In this document: positions 25,983-39,041 of the stretch, one piece after another
How positions within the stretch are numbered: the stretch's first letter is position 1
How the letters are laid out: each line of letters starts with the position of its first letter
From: Membranipora membranacea
Lineage: Eukaryota > Bryozoa > Gymnolaemata > Cheilostomatida > Membraniporidae
Assembly: GCA_914767715.1 (NCBI GenBank)
Contig: OU612075.1
Span: 17,360,001 to 17,424,000 of the forward strand
Reading direction: 5' to 3'
DNA: 64,000 nt
Program-made: the position numbers and the translations under genes
The notes under the pieces: model-generated
Seen by the model: only the letters and a program-made list of their open reading frames with translations
Told to the model about the DNA's origin: nothing
The model's database searches: none

Positions 25983-28900
25983 TTAGCTTCTTTCAGTGAA
26001 ACTCAGTACAATAGGCTTGTCTGTGCATAACTGGATCCCGCTCTTGAATTTTAAAGGTCTTGACTGTAATGGACAAAATTAAAGTAATAAGCCACTCGAT
26101 GTAAGGCAACTCTCTGTTTGGAAAGCCTTACAATGGTTGCATCAGGGACGCTGGGGGTATATCCAGCCAACTCTGATTTCATCATCGTTTCAGTAATTGA
26201 TTTTGCACACAGCTGTCCAGACTTCTGATTTTTTTCCAGCCCGTGCTTGATTTCTCGTATTATGAAATTGCGTGCGTATGGAATCATCTCATAAGGAAAG
26301 CAGGCAACCAGTAAGTTGGCGCTGAGATGAAATTCAATCAAATTAAATGTAATTTTCAGACTTCTAAGTTTGTTCTATTATCTGCTCATGAGAAATTTCA
26401 TGTTTTTTTTCATACACCTGGTCTTAGTTGACTTCCCCTTGAGCCTGTTGGGTAGTGAGCCTATACCCTTGCCTACTGTCACCGGCTACTCTTTCTTTTT
26501 GAAGAGGCAGAGGGGGCTCTCTATATTGCGTTCAAACACATAGTTGACCTCCTGATCCACCGCAAGTCCTTACCCTTAACCATCAGGCCGCCACTGACTC
26601 TTAAAGTCAGATGTTTGCTCTCCAACGTATTATACTTACTGGGGTCTCACTAGTCTTGTTCAAAGTAAAATTTATCAGTGTAGCGACCATGGTTGCTTTC
26701 ATCTCTAACAGGGCTAGACGATTCCCAATACACATTCTGTTACCAATTCCGAATGGCATGAAAGCTGTGGCATGTTTTTCAGTGAAATTCTCTGGGGCGA
26801 ACCTGTAAAAATAACAAAATGGGGTAGCAGAGTGATATATCTATTCAGGGTTACTATTCGTCACTCACCATTTCAGACAAGGACAAAGATGAGTTACTGT
26901 TAGCACTGGGAGAATACGCACATCATTATAAATGTTCTGGCTAAAAAGAGGAGATTGTTCATCCTTGGGCCACGCAAGAAAATAGCCTATTAGCGGCAAT
27001 GGCTGAAAGCTGGGAACGGAAATAGTGTCCTGTTACCTTTCAGGTGAGTATTCCATAGGGTTTTCCCAGAACTCTGGGTCTCTTTGTATAACCCAAGGAC
27101 AGGCTGTTACTGCTGTACCTTTTGTAATTTTGATACCTTGTATCTCTACATCTTCTACAACAGGCCAAAATTCATTAAAAACTGTTTCGCATGTGTACAA
27201 TGAAAATAATTACTACAGCAGTTATACTATCAAATGCGCCACGATACCAAACATTCGCAATATCCCTCCGCCACCACAAAGGGAACAAACTTGTTCTAAC
27301 TCTGATTGCGTTGTGGCTTGACTCTTGTGAAGACGTGCACTCTGTAAAGTAAAACAACAAATAATAAATATTTAGGGCGGGGTCATTTGCTTACTGGCCA
27401 TATCTCATAAAAGTAATACGCATACGGCCCTCTCAGCGATGATTTGATGTTTAGGAGAGGAACTTTACAGTTAGATGCATTTTGACATGAAAACCAGTCA
27501 AACCCTTGATCTCAATTGGCCCTTACTATGAGGAACACAGCCGTATGCCTATGTCCAGAGTGTGCTTGTGGTGTATTCACTAGTAGACCTTGCTTTTCTT
27601 CTCGATGTCAAGATGGTTCTTACCTTTTGTTCCAACTACAAATGTATTGCATATGTACAAGACCTCATGGCAACAAGCTCTTGGTTATTATATATTATAC
27701 ATACCTGAATCCTTGTGGATATAACCTCATGGCCTCATTGATACAATAATCCAGGTATTTGAGCTGGTTAATCTGCTCTACAGTTATGTCATCTGTGTCA
27801 CAAACTGAAGTTATCTCCTCATATAACTTAAAAAGCAAACATACACTAATTGAGCTGTGAGCCTAAATATTAAAAAAACCATCTTAAGATAGCTCTCTTA
27901 TTATTTCAATTATAAGTTGCATTAATCAATCCAGAGATATTACGAGCATGGTTACTCAACTGATAAATTGAAATCTTTGCTGACTTTGCGCCATGAAAGA
28001 TGTCCTCAGGTCCGCTTAATGGTTCCTAGCATCGCTGGCTCATAATAAATTAAAGTTTTGTGGTATTAAGACGGACACAAAAGTTACCATGCTGCTTACA
28101 CCTACCTTTTGTTGGATATCAGGATGCATGGCCAGCTCATAGAAAACGTAGAGCATTGTCTCGGCAGTCGTCTGAAATCCGGCATTGATGAAGAGCATGG
28201 TGTTACCTATCACCTCTGGTTTAGTGAGACCTGCAAATTAGAAACAATCAATCATTTGTTTATGTGCATACCAGGTGTCTATCAATGACAATGAGACTGT
28301 CAGTTCTGGAAATCGCTTTGCTTAGGGACATCGTTGTCCCTCAATGCAGCCAAATCGTTCCCAAGCGGTTCACTCAGAACTAAGCTATCATTCATTTCAG
28401 CAATGAAAAGTTGATTCTGTAAACTACCTCCTGAAAAACGAATCATGATTTTGATTGGTTGCTTGTTTTAAGTTTGAAGGCCACGGGATAGCCTGGCCCC
28501 ATGGCGATCGCTAAATTGATACTCCGCATATTTTATTTACCTATGTTACCAAGTTTCTGTATTGTTTGAGTACACTTTATTTCGCTATTCAGAAAATTTG
28601 AGAACCAACAGGCAAATGCAAAATTAACATTCATTGTACAGTGAGGTTAAACTGTGACCTGCAGCCTACGTCCAACAGACTATCATACCTTTGCGTGTCC
28701 AGCTGATTCCTGCTTCATCCCTCAGCATGTCTGTACTAGATTGGTCGACATCCACCAGATTATTGGTGAGGGTTTGGAGGAAGTCATCTCTGTCTGTCGA
28801 GTTCATTCTCTCCTCTACCAGAGATTCCGTCAGTTTGTCGAAATACTTACAAGCATCAGAGTCTGCGAATCCCATGTAGAAAACTTTCGATAGAAGGCCA

Positions 28901-31900
28901 TTCAGCCAGGATGGAAATACCACTGAAATAACAAAAGAGAAAATATTTAACGCATGTAGTCTTTTTTCAATGATGCCAAGAGCAATGGAGAGTGATGAAA
29001 ATTATTAATTATGGCTAGTTTTGCCTGGTACCACCTGGCAGTTTTAACAGTGCACCGCCATATTGAATCTCGTGATCTTGACTGGGCATTTAGGTCACTG
29101 ATAAACTCAACTATGATTACCAAAGGAGTTAGTGTCTCTAACTCCTCGGATTACCACAAACTGAATGTTGTTAAGGTAGTTCTGTATATTGCGTGACTTT
29201 GATCTGCGCCTGTGCAAGTATAATGAGTATAGTTCCGGTTCTAGATTCAAAATCATAAGTGGGAGACAAGCACACCTCCTTTACAGTTCGTCAACAAACA
29301 TTGGCTAATAATAACATGAGAAAATAACTCATACAACCAATTCTACACGCCTTGATCAGAGTAGGACCCACAGGCAGGTAGCCAATCAGATGGATTCAGA
29401 TTTCTGATTTTCTGATTTCAATTTTGCAGAGATCAGCTCATGCCTCAGAGTTGCGCATGGGCAGAATGCCAAACTTACTCAATAAAATGAAGACAAAGTT
29501 GATCCTTATTTTTTCTCTCAGACTGGCATCTGCATCAAATGCTCCTGTCAATAACTTGGTTGACTTCACGAATTGGTTATTTTCTGGCTTTGTTTGAGCT
29601 TGGGGGTCGATTCCAAATGCTGTATTTGCAATTACATCAATCGTCAATAAAGATATTATCCTAAAAAAGATGAGAAGACACTGATTATAAAGAAACACAA
29701 ACCAATGTTGTATTTCATATAGTCACAGATATAAGGGTAAGATGCGAATAATACTGTAAGTCAGTTAGTTTGGTGCATTGTTTATGGGACCACGGCGGCG
29801 ACACAATCTAAAACATCATTCCATACATGCAACTATGGAAAGTTACAATTACAACAATATCAAAATAACTAGTTCTCAGTGCTAATTATGTAGACCTCAT
29901 CCACAGTTGCAAGGGAGGGAAAATAATTGGATTCTGAAAGCAACAAACTCACTCTCCAATTATAAATTTCAAAAGATAGTGCTCTCAAAACTAATTGTTT
30001 TCAAGAACGCATGAGCTCTACTATCCTATCTTGACAAGCTTTGTCAAGATAGGTTAGTGCTCTACTTACTTCCTCATCTCAACAGGTGCTCCTTTTGACA
30101 TACTTAGTAAGTTAATAAACCGCTCATCACACTTTTTGATGGCAGCCATCATCTGAAAGAAGGAAATAATCAGACATAAGTCATCAGCGAGTCATTGACG
30201 TATAATACCATAATGGAGGCTAGGTCAAGTGTCATAAAATACCCAAAAAAATAGAACCAGACTCTACTTGTGCTTGCTGTATCCCACTTTTCTTCCTGGC
30301 CTCATTTTTGTCATCCAAACAGTTATTAAGAAAACAAAAATTATGTTAAAATTCACTGCTTATTTACTGTATTTTTAATGCACGTGGGAGCAGAAAATAA
30401 ACAGTTCAGTTTTGGCTGTCAAATTAGTAATGAAAGATTCATCATGAAAGGTTTTGCTGCTTAGTCTAAGACAAGAGATTCAACTTTCACTGTATTTCAG
30501 GTACAGTTGAACTATCTAACAGGATAGCAGTGGGGGTCAGTCAGAACTCAGAATAATATTCTTGAAAAAAACACTGATCCTGGCTATGAAGCGGGATTGG
30601 TCTTCTCTCAAATACCGTGCCACTTTTCAATTTGGTCCTGCTGATATTAAACTTTTTCAAGAGATACTTCATGTTTTACAGTTACAATGGTGGTTTGACT
30701 TGTGTAAGGTGTTATGCATTGGTTACTCCAGAAGAAAATGAGGATCATTTAGTTTCACTGATTAAATGTTTTCGGTCTTATTTGGTTTTGTAGATAGAAT
30801 TATTAGGCAAAATCCAACATGTGCTGTGGAAAGAAAATTGATTATTTATAGTAGCTGTCGACTGTGTGTGGGATTTTACATGGATTTTGAATCACTTTTC
30901 TTTCTAGAGCTCATGTCGGCTTTTGCCTATTATAGATGAAGATGGTTATAAACCCGTTCGTTTGATAAAGAGGTGAACCAGACCTTTTTAAGTTTTCCGC
31001 TGGAGAATTCTGCGGAGAGAGTTTTCCTGGCGTGTTTCCAATGTTCACCTTCTATGCTAAACAGAGAGCTGTTTAAACTTCCTCCAAAATTTATTCTTCG
31101 TCTGTTGGTGAAAACTCTGAAATGTTTGATAAATGCCTCTTTGAGCCATTCCGGATCCATGACCATCAACACTGGCGAACTGCCATCAAATACCCTGTAT
31201 AAGATGGAATAACAACTTATATTATAGTTCAATTTATAGGATAATATAAGAAGCAAAAAATAAAGCTAACTGTGATCATATGACAATAAGGAAAAGGTTG
31301 TCAAGCTTCTCATTAACGACAACAAATAAGAGCATGATATTCATGCTCCTAGGCTGGCTAGACGGCAACGTTGATGTTGCGCAATTAAGATTAATTCAGA
31401 AAATGGAGTTGCATCCCCACATATTCCATAGGGTCATGTCAATGTTACCTGTTGGCAAATTGAGCCATAAAAAGTAGGTACCACACTTATCCACCCAACT
31501 CATTTGGGTATACAGTAGGTAGTAAGTACCACGCGTATTGGACAAACTCAATGGTTTATGCAGTAAGTAACACACTTACCCAACAAACTTTCCATATTTT
31601 TTACGCCAGATTGTGTCTATTGTGGTGAAGTGCTACAAGCAGAAAACTCTAATTACTGCAAACCGCTGTAAATCTGTTGTAAAAAGTCTTGACATAGTGT
31701 TCCTGTCCTTTTTTTAAAGTTTTTCAGAAACCACAACAAACAGAAACAGGTGCTTTGAAAAGAAACAAACCTCACAGCAGTAAAAATCATTTGCATGATT
31801 CTTATTTGCAGACTTCAATTAATTCCTGTTATGTTGTCACGAGTGAGGAGGGGTTTTGTGATATTAAAGACGATATGAACTCACCCCACCCTTGTAGAAT

Positions 31901-32504
31901 TCTACCAGAGTTCCTAAGAATGGAATAGGCTTAGGACCAGGTATTCCAACCTTTGTGAATGTATCAAAGTTCCGGATCAGATAACTACAACGATTGAAAT
32001 ATGAGCATGGAAGGTAGGCCACCTTGAAATATGGTGTACCCCTCAATCATAGAAAAAAATACGTCACCTTGCTTAGCTCGGAATTTGGTCAATAGGGTAA
32101 AATGGGAGCAGTAAGTTAATCCTACCTAAAAATATCTGATTTAACACACCACAATCGAGATACAAATAGGAGAAGTAGATGATGCAATAAGAATACGGAT
32201 GGGGGCATAATGCAAGATTACTGAAGCTGCCTTGTTCGTCTATACTGTTTTTTATCATTATGCACACGACATTCAAGAGACCTTGAAACCCAGACTCGTA
32301 CTCATTAATAACATGGCCACTTAACCTCTCAATAAACCGTCATGATTTCCAATTTTTTATCTGCTCCCTGGTTCCCAACAAATAAAGGTGTTTATTCTTT
32401 CAGAGAAATACAATTTTCTGGCGCTTGACTTACAAGTATAATAGGATAGCAGCAGGTAAAGCTAGAGCGAGCCATATTGGTATCTCCAAACCTCCAAGAA
32501 TCAT
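25983..32504 (-). CDS. Cytochrome P450, CYP3-clan (copy A), with one broken splice acceptor
   Basis: Twelve exons, 5' to 3' on minus: 32434-32504, 31885-31984, 31580-31632, 30984-31194, 30070-30152, 29479-29660, 28689-28922, 28106-28230, 27705-27826, 27037-27174, 26640-26802 and 25983-26063; 520 residues if all are joined. Hallmarks: an N-terminal membrane anchor, the IPGPKPIPFLGT hinge, W-K-H-A-R in helix C, AGFQT in helix I, E-A-M-R in helix K, and the heme loop FMPFGIGNRMCIGN with ligand Cys464. The exon pattern matches copies C and D except for one extra codon in exon 7. The exon at 27037-27174 should be preceded by AG, but minus-strand bases 27176-27175 read AA. The nearest alternative AGs shift the frame or hit a stop before the heme Cys. 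It may be a young pseudogene, a splice allele or a sequence error. If expressed, it would be an ER mono-oxygenase; the substrate is unknown. Confidence 0.8.
27166..27190 (-). promoter_or_regulatory. Disabled splice acceptor of P450 A exon 10
   Basis: Read on minus: CAGTTTTTAA then exon TGAATTTTGG. Length and frame, judged from copies C and D, place the exon start at 27174, and a single G at 27175 would restore a normal TTTTTAG acceptor. Confidence 0.65.
30025..30053. repeat. 29-bp near-palindrome, TTGACAAGC type
   Basis: CCTATCTTGACAA and TTGTCAAGATAGG flank a 3-base centre. It lies in an intron of P450 A. Looser relatives are at 35,511-35,564 and 57,642-57,667. Confidence 0.8.
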
Positions 32505-32826
32505 GGTCACCAATATATAATGTCTGTCTGTCTCTGTCTTCCCTCTAATATTCTGAAATAATGTAATGTGTTTTAATAAAAATGTTACTAGTTGCTAGAA
32601 GATATGGCATGGGTTGACAGCCTATGTCAAGTTAGTTAAAAGCAATGGCTTATCAAGATTATGAAGCCAGTACTTATAGTACTTATCCTTGATTGCGAAA
32701 CTTATGAAATGACACTGGATACATGAGTCATCATTACATCATTTGTCAAGTCTTCATATGGAACAAAACATCACTTGTCGGCCAAAGCTACATCTATTTT
32801 TTCCTTATAAAACAAGGAGCAACAGT

Positions 32827-34250
32827 TTTTTTTTTTTTCCGGTTTCTGTTTGTGTTTATTTGTAATAAAAGGTTCTTCTAAAAAAAAAATGATGACAGCG
32901 GAGCGATCAGGTAGTCAGAGACTAGAATGGCGACCGCCCGATTAACAGTATGACCAAGAACTATGTGGCCGAAGACAGCCCAAGGAACCCCGCCCGCCGC
33001 GCCTGCTGACTATGCACCACACCCCCACAGGGCCCTGGTCAGCCGACCACGCAGACCAAGGGGCTCACAAACCCGTTCACCAGGAAGGTACCTGTTGAGC
33101 AGGTTTACACCTGTCGTCAACAGGGACCTTGCCCCCCTGCAGTTGTTGGCTCTTTGAGGGACAACTCCAAGTTTACTTCTTGTGAAACTAACATTTGGTG
33201 AGCTCACACAGATCTCACAATTCGCAATTGTTTTTGAATATAATATTAAAAAGCGATATTTAAATAGCATTTGCACCGGCATAATTTTAAGGTGCTCAAA
33301 GAATGAAGTTACATGGCCTCGTGGATGAATTTTTAAAATGACACGGAGTGCTGATTTTTGTAAAAGTAAAATTTGGTTTATCTCGCATTCAGCTGCATGG
33401 CCCCAGAACTCGATGCCGTAAATTAAGTGTGGGTAAAAAAATGTGTAGTATAAATTTATCATCATTGGAATATCTAAATATGGTCTTATGGAACGCATGA
33501 GCAACAGTATAAAATTGAGCTTTTTACAAATTTGTACAATATGAGGTTTAAAAGTTATGTTACTGTCAAGCTCAATCCCTAAGAATTTTGTATTTAATTT
33601 ATTATCAAGCTGGTTTCCACCCATATTTAAAATGTAGTTTTCCGGAGTTTTAATCAGTTTATTTGGAGCTTTAAAAATGACCTGGAAAGTTTTAGAGTAA
33701 TTCAAAATGAGCTTGTTTGCAATACACCAAGTTTCTACTTTGTGCAGATTTTCTTGCACTAAATGAGAATCTGTTGAAAAAATGTTTGTGTCATCTGCAA
33801 ATAAAATATATTCAAGGTCAGGAGCTGCTTTTATAAGATCATTAATAAATATAAGAAATAAGATAGGGCCTAGAACTGAGCCTTGAGGTACCCCAATTTT
33901 AATCGGCAGCCATGATGAACTGTGCGAATCCAGCTTCACATACTGGTACCTCTCGGATAAATATGTTTTTACAAGATTACAAGCATCAGGGGTGAAATTA
34001 TAGTAAGGTAGTTTTGCGATTAAAATTTCATGGTCTATGGTGTCAAAAGCTTTACTAAAATCTAGAAATATTCCTTGGGTTATGTCACTATTGTTAAAAT
34101 TCTTATAGAGTTTCTCCATTAAGCGTGAAATAGCTAATGAAGTGTTGCGGTTTTCCCGGAAACCAAACTGGCTGTCGCTAAAAATATTGTTATTTTCAAA
34201 GTGGAAACGCAGCTGTGATGCTAAAGTCTTAAAGTTACTACTTGTTATGA
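32827..34250 (-). mobile_element. 5'-truncated non-LTR retrotransposon (CR1/Jockey-like), reverse transcriptase
   Basis: An uninterrupted frame of 369 codons from Met (33010-34119), open upstream to about 34,240, codes for a reverse transcriptase. It begins inside the domain with SQFGFRENRNTSLAIS, then LDFSKAFDTIDHEIL, GVPQGSVLGPILFLIFINDL and LFADDTNIF (an FADD active-site box), followed by the usual C-terminal thumb. The endonuclease and ORF1 are missing. The minus-strand 3' end has a roughly 180-base untranslated tail and an A-rich end at about 32,829-32,840. With no stops in more than 1 kb, it looks fairly young although truncated. It sits between P450 A and pseudogene B. No clear target-site duplication was identified. 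Confidence 0.85.
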
Positions 34251-35071
34251 AGGATCACGGTGATGTAATCGTGAAATGTTGGTAATATAAACCCATCAGT
34301 CATCATCATTTTTAATTTATATTAATCCATATAAGGAAATGTATGTTTTACCAATATCTTATCAAATCAAATTATAAACCAAGGATTATAATCACAAATT
34401 TTGTGTACGTGAGACCCACAGTCAATACCTCATTATGTGAAGCCACCGCAGACGTAAGCAGTTGGGGGAGGGTGGGAGGGTGGGTTGAAGCTAGGAAATG
34501 CTTTGTTACAAAATAATGATCATTTATGAAATATACTTGTACCCCTAGGAGTTGAGTTTGTCTTGAATGGGCACATGTTAGTCGGCTAAACTATTTTTAA
34601 TTTTGAAAAATGACAGACCCCAAAACTGCCTCGCTGTTTCACCCATACCTTTTGTTGGATGACAGCATGCATAGCTAGAAAATAAAAAACATAGACCATT
34701 GTCTCTGCAGTCGTCTGTATTCCGGCATTGAAAAACAGCGCGGTTTTACCTATTACCTCTGCTTTAGAAACGATCAATCTTACATACATTTGTATAACTG
34801 GGTGTATCTGGGTGAGACTTTATTGTGGCTTCTTGTTTGCTGCCTCAGAAGATCTCACAAGGTGGGGAGGGGATAGAATGATTTCACAAACCACCTAGAA
34901 TGTGTGGATTATTTACTCAATCTATTACAAGTTCTGAACAGCGCTTGAAAATGTTCAGCCTCAAAGGCTGGTCTACCTTTTCTTATCAAGTTGTTACCAG
35001 AAGCAGATTCCAAGATAGTTCAATCCCATACCTGTTGCTATGATTTATACTAATACTGTAATACATAACAC

Positions 35072-35106
35072 CATAGACTTAATATCCTATAAATATTGAT
35101 TCTATG
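35072..35106. repeat. CATAGACTTA-family near-palindrome
   Basis: CATAGACTTAATAT and ATATTGATTCTATG form inverted arms with a short centre. It lies just downstream of exon 7 of pseudogene B. Confidence 0.55.
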
Positions 35107-35510
35107 TATGACAGCAACCTAGACCGCAGACATTCTTCTCCTATGTATCGCACAGGAAGGAGACCATACTCCAACAACAATGGCCATGTAAGAAGAATCG
35201 GAATCACACCGTTGCGTGTCCAGTGGTTTCCTACACCATCAAACATAATGTCAGGGCTATACGTATTTGTTAACATCCACCTGATTATTGGTAAGGGTTT
35301 GGAGAAAATCGGCCCTGTCTGTTGAGTTCATTCTTTCAGCTACCAGAGATTCTGTCAGTTTGTCGAGGTACTCGCATGCATCAGGGTCGAAGAATCCCAT
35401 GTAGAAATCTTTGGACAACAGATTTTGTAACCATGATGGTAAATTGCTAAAATAACAAAAGAATGAGGGCATGTTGTAGATTAAGCCGGCATGTTATCTA
35501 CTCCTAACCT

Positions 35511-35564
35511 AGCCTGTCATGACAAGCCCTCCCCCCAACCAAACTAAGCTTGTCAAGACAGGCT
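35511..35564. repeat. Hairpin, TTGACAAGC type
   Basis: AGCCTGTCATGACAAGC (35511-35527) and GCTTGTCAAGACAGGCT (35548-35564) are inverted copies with one or two mismatches around a 20-base C-rich loop. Confidence 0.75.
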
Positions 35565-36810
35565 ACTCCTAACCCTGATCTTGATACTAGAATAACCCCC
35601 ATAACCTTACACAGTGTTCATAGTAATGATTGGTCTAGATATGTGATTTACTAGATCAAGAATTAGACCAGACTTTTCGATGTCCATTGAATAGTGAAGT
35701 CTAATTGAGCTAGGTCGCCGGCAGGCACCGCCTACCTGAACAGGACAGAGCAGGGATAGGTTAAGAGTTCGTTGTCAATTGGTAGGAAACTGTCAAACAT
35801 TTTTCAAGTTGTCAATTGGGAAAAGTAGAGCTGATAGACCTGTTCCATTGAAGAAAATCAAGTTCAGTGATTCCTAATAATTTTCAAGAACAAAAGAAAC
35901 CTAGCGTTATTAATGTTACCATCACTAGCCAGTCCAACCTAATATCTGTACCATTGTAAAATTTGGTGTTGGTTGATTCATTGTACAATAACAGGTTTTT
36001 ACACTACATCACAACCGGCTGTAGTCAGTACCCAGAGCAACCTGATGTGATGAAGGCTAAGTTGGCCCTTATCTTTTCGACCAGGCTAGAATCTGCATCA
36101 AGAGCCTCCTGTCAATCACTTGGCTGACTCCACAAATTTGCTATTTTCCAGCTTCATTTGAGCTTGAACATCAATTCCAAATGCTGTATTCGTAATTTCA
36201 TCAATCGTCAATAAGGAAGTTATCCTAAAAAATTAAAAGAGGAATGTACATGAGTTACTGAAAGCAGCGAATACATAATATTTTGAATTCATAGCTTCAG
36301 ATAAGAGACAAATAGGCCTGATACTGCATAGTTACACAAGATCCTGCATGGTTGCAGCCAAGGAGATAGTTCACACAGGAAACGGAATATCAAACATATT
36401 AGCAGTGAGCTAGTTCATTAGTATTTACTGTTCATCAACAGGTAGGAAATCATGGATCTTTACAGTATTATAATGTATAATACATTTCCGCAATAAAACC
36501 AATCAAAATGTTTTAGCCTACACTATTAAAATGCTTTAATCATAGTAGCTGCAAACCATAAAAACCTGGCTCTTTTGGTCTGACTATCTGAGTTATTCTT
36601 TCATGTCAAAAGAGAAGACAACTAAAATAATTTGTAAAAAAATTCAATTGTTTATTCGAGAATTTTATACAAATCAGGGAAGCTTTGACTTACCTTTATA
36701 CCTCCTCAATAGGTGTGCCTTTTGACATTCTCAATATGTTAACAAAGCGGTCATCATACATTTTAATGGCAAGCATCATCTAAAACAAAAAGTCAGTGAG
36801 CAATACCCAT

Positions 36811-36837
36811 AGAGTTATTATATTATATAATAACTCT
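36811..36837. repeat. 27-bp AT-rich palindrome
   Basis: AGAGTTATTATAT and its reverse complement are adjacent. It lies between pseudogene B exons 4 and 5 and has ends like those at 8,871 and 56,488. Confidence 0.75.
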
Positions 36838-39005
36838 GTGGTAATACCCTAAAAATTGTACTCTGACTCTGCCGGTGTCTGATTAGCTAAACAATTATAT
36901 GCCCGCTGATGTGTCAAGGTCCCTGGTAGAGTGGCCTCTTATAAAGTGGCCTAGGAAAAAGTGACCTCTGCTAATGTGGCCTCTTATAAAGTGGCTTCTG
37001 ATGAAGTGACACCAGAGCACACTTATTGACAACAAAATGATTGAATTATTATAATCGAACATTTATTATCTTCACCAAAAATATTTGTTGTACAATGTAT
37101 GATTTATAATGAATATAAATATGTTTTAGTAAATATGTAATCTAGACCTTTTTAAGTTTTCCGCTGGAGAATTCTGCAATTAGAGTTTTCCTAGTGTGTT
37201 TCCAATGTTCTCCCTCAATGCAAAAAAGTGAGCTGATCATTGTTCCTCCAAAATTGATTCTACGTCTATTGGTGAAAAGTTTGAAATGATTGATGTATGC
37301 TTCTCTAAGCCGTTCTTGGTCCATGACTATCAGTACTGGCTCGGTGCCATCGGTGTTCTGTATTAAATAAGTAAAGTAAAATAATCATTGATTTATTATT
37401 ATTGATAAACATACCTGAGGGGGCTGGGGGTGGAACTGTCAATCTTATATGCTCTCTCCCCTTGACTCTTGGCGGGACTCAAAGCCATCACTAATACACC
37501 GACAATTGCCTGGTCAAACAGATCTTGCCATCTCGTCATTTCAAGAAAAGAATGGGTTGCTGGGCGCTTGACATATAATTACACCCCTAATCAAAGAGTT
37601 ATTGAAAAGAAAAAGGAAAGCGATAATTAATGTCACTCTGTGTATCTCTCTGACCAGTAGATTGATCGTAGATTGATCGAGATCTTCACTTAAAAATCAT
37701 AATGTCTTCGTTATCTGTTTGCTAATTGAACTATGATGTGCTCACCAGTCACCACACAAAAAGATTATAGGATTTCATTTCCACATAAATCTTGACTCTT
37801 GACTAAGAGTTCCTGTTGTTATCACTCTTTATCTGGTATCTCCAAACCTCCGAGAATCATGGTCACCAATATACAATGTCTATCACCGCTTACTTCTCAT
37901 ATATTATCTGAGTTGTGTTTCAAGCCAATCACTTGATCTAAACTAACACAAAAAAGGTAGGAGATAGAAGACTCTGCACTGTTACCCGATTCCAAGCTAG
38001 ATAGAAGCAATGCAATGGTGAAATATTAAAGGAAAGGAAATATTGCTAAAATAGATATTCCAATTTAAAAATGGCCAACGTAAAAATTGTTGGCGAAAAA
38101 TAGTTTGACTGTTTTATAAGCATGATTAATTGGTTAATGGTTAGTTGACACAACACAGTGATCTTGTGCATGTCGGCAAAAACAAAAAAGTAGCCGCGCT
38201 AAGTCTACCCAGCAGCTAATAGTAAATTATAAATCTTTGACTCTGACTTTGATTCTGAATATAACTCTGACCTTACAACCAATGAGTATTTACAATCTTT
38301 GCTACAATCCAGCATAATACAAATAATACAATACCCATACTATTCTCATTCACTCCTATAAATGATCATTTTTTATGTAAACATTGTTCACAGAGTGCCT
38401 CAAAAATTCAGTTTATATTTACAATTAGTTTGATAATAATGAACCCTCTACCCCAACTTCCGACTTCCACAAAAACAGGAGAAATGCTGCTGACCCTATT
38501 TGAGTTTTATAAAGTTGTATGATTTTTTGACGACTTATGTTGACTCACCTTTCATACCTCCCATTCCATGTATCACTTAAGTCTTTCCGATGACTACATC
38601 TTCATTAATATAACTGGTAATACTGGTAAAATCTCAATGGTATTAGGAAGAAAACAAAATTAGTAGGTTATCTGAAAGAAAAAATATACCAAATTTTAGC
38701 TTACAACAGCTGACTTGATGCATCTAGCAAACCTCTCTTTCTGACAATCCGGTACAAACGTGCATAATCTCATGTTGTCACTGAGATTGTCTTTGTCTTC
38801 TAGGAGCTGTTTTCCAAATGTTTAGTGAAACAAGTAGTTGTCTCCTCACTGTACATATAAATACACACAATATAAATTGATCTGATAAACGAGCTCCCAA
38901 TATATAGGTGATCATGCTTCTTGCATGTACAGGGCATCTTATTTCAGTTTTCGATGCAGAGACAATTGGTCCTTATGTTGGGGCAATGATTAAATGAGTT
39001 GTGAG

Positions 39006-39041
39006 CATAGACTTTAATATATTAAGTATATTAAGTCTATG
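39006..39041. repeat. CATAGACTTTAATA-family palindrome
   Basis: CATAGACTTTAATAT is followed by a near-exact inverted copy ending ATATTAAGTCTATG; it is the longest copy of this family in the window. Confidence 0.8.

Larger units (their letters stand above)
34649..37860 (-). pseudogene. Cytochrome P450 pseudogene (copy B), sister of copy A
   Basis: Six of twelve exons remain, in order on minus: exon 1 remnant (37,835-37,860, MILGGLEIP then stop); exon 4 (37148-37357, 210 instead of 211 bases); exon 5 (36,694-36,779, in-frame TAA before the donor); exon 6 (36,041-36,224, TGA plus a frameshift after FVESAK); exon 7 (35,210-35,446, frameshift after VDVN); and exon 8 (34,649-34,773, helix I NAGIQTTAET, acceptor AG missing). 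Exons 2-3 and 9-12, including the ExxR and heme exons, are absent. Peptides such as MNSTDRADFLQTL are closer to copy A than to C or D, so B arose with A. It cannot make a functional P450. Confidence 0.88.

Noticed and set aside
26051-26341. 96-residue minus-strand frame
   Set aside because: It overlaps the intron and last exon of P450 A in the wrong frame; the real exon 25983-26063 reads RPLKFKSGI to FTERS.
28654-28893. Plus-strand frames opposite P450 A exon 7
   Set aside because: They are antisense shadows of the coding exon at 28689-28922.
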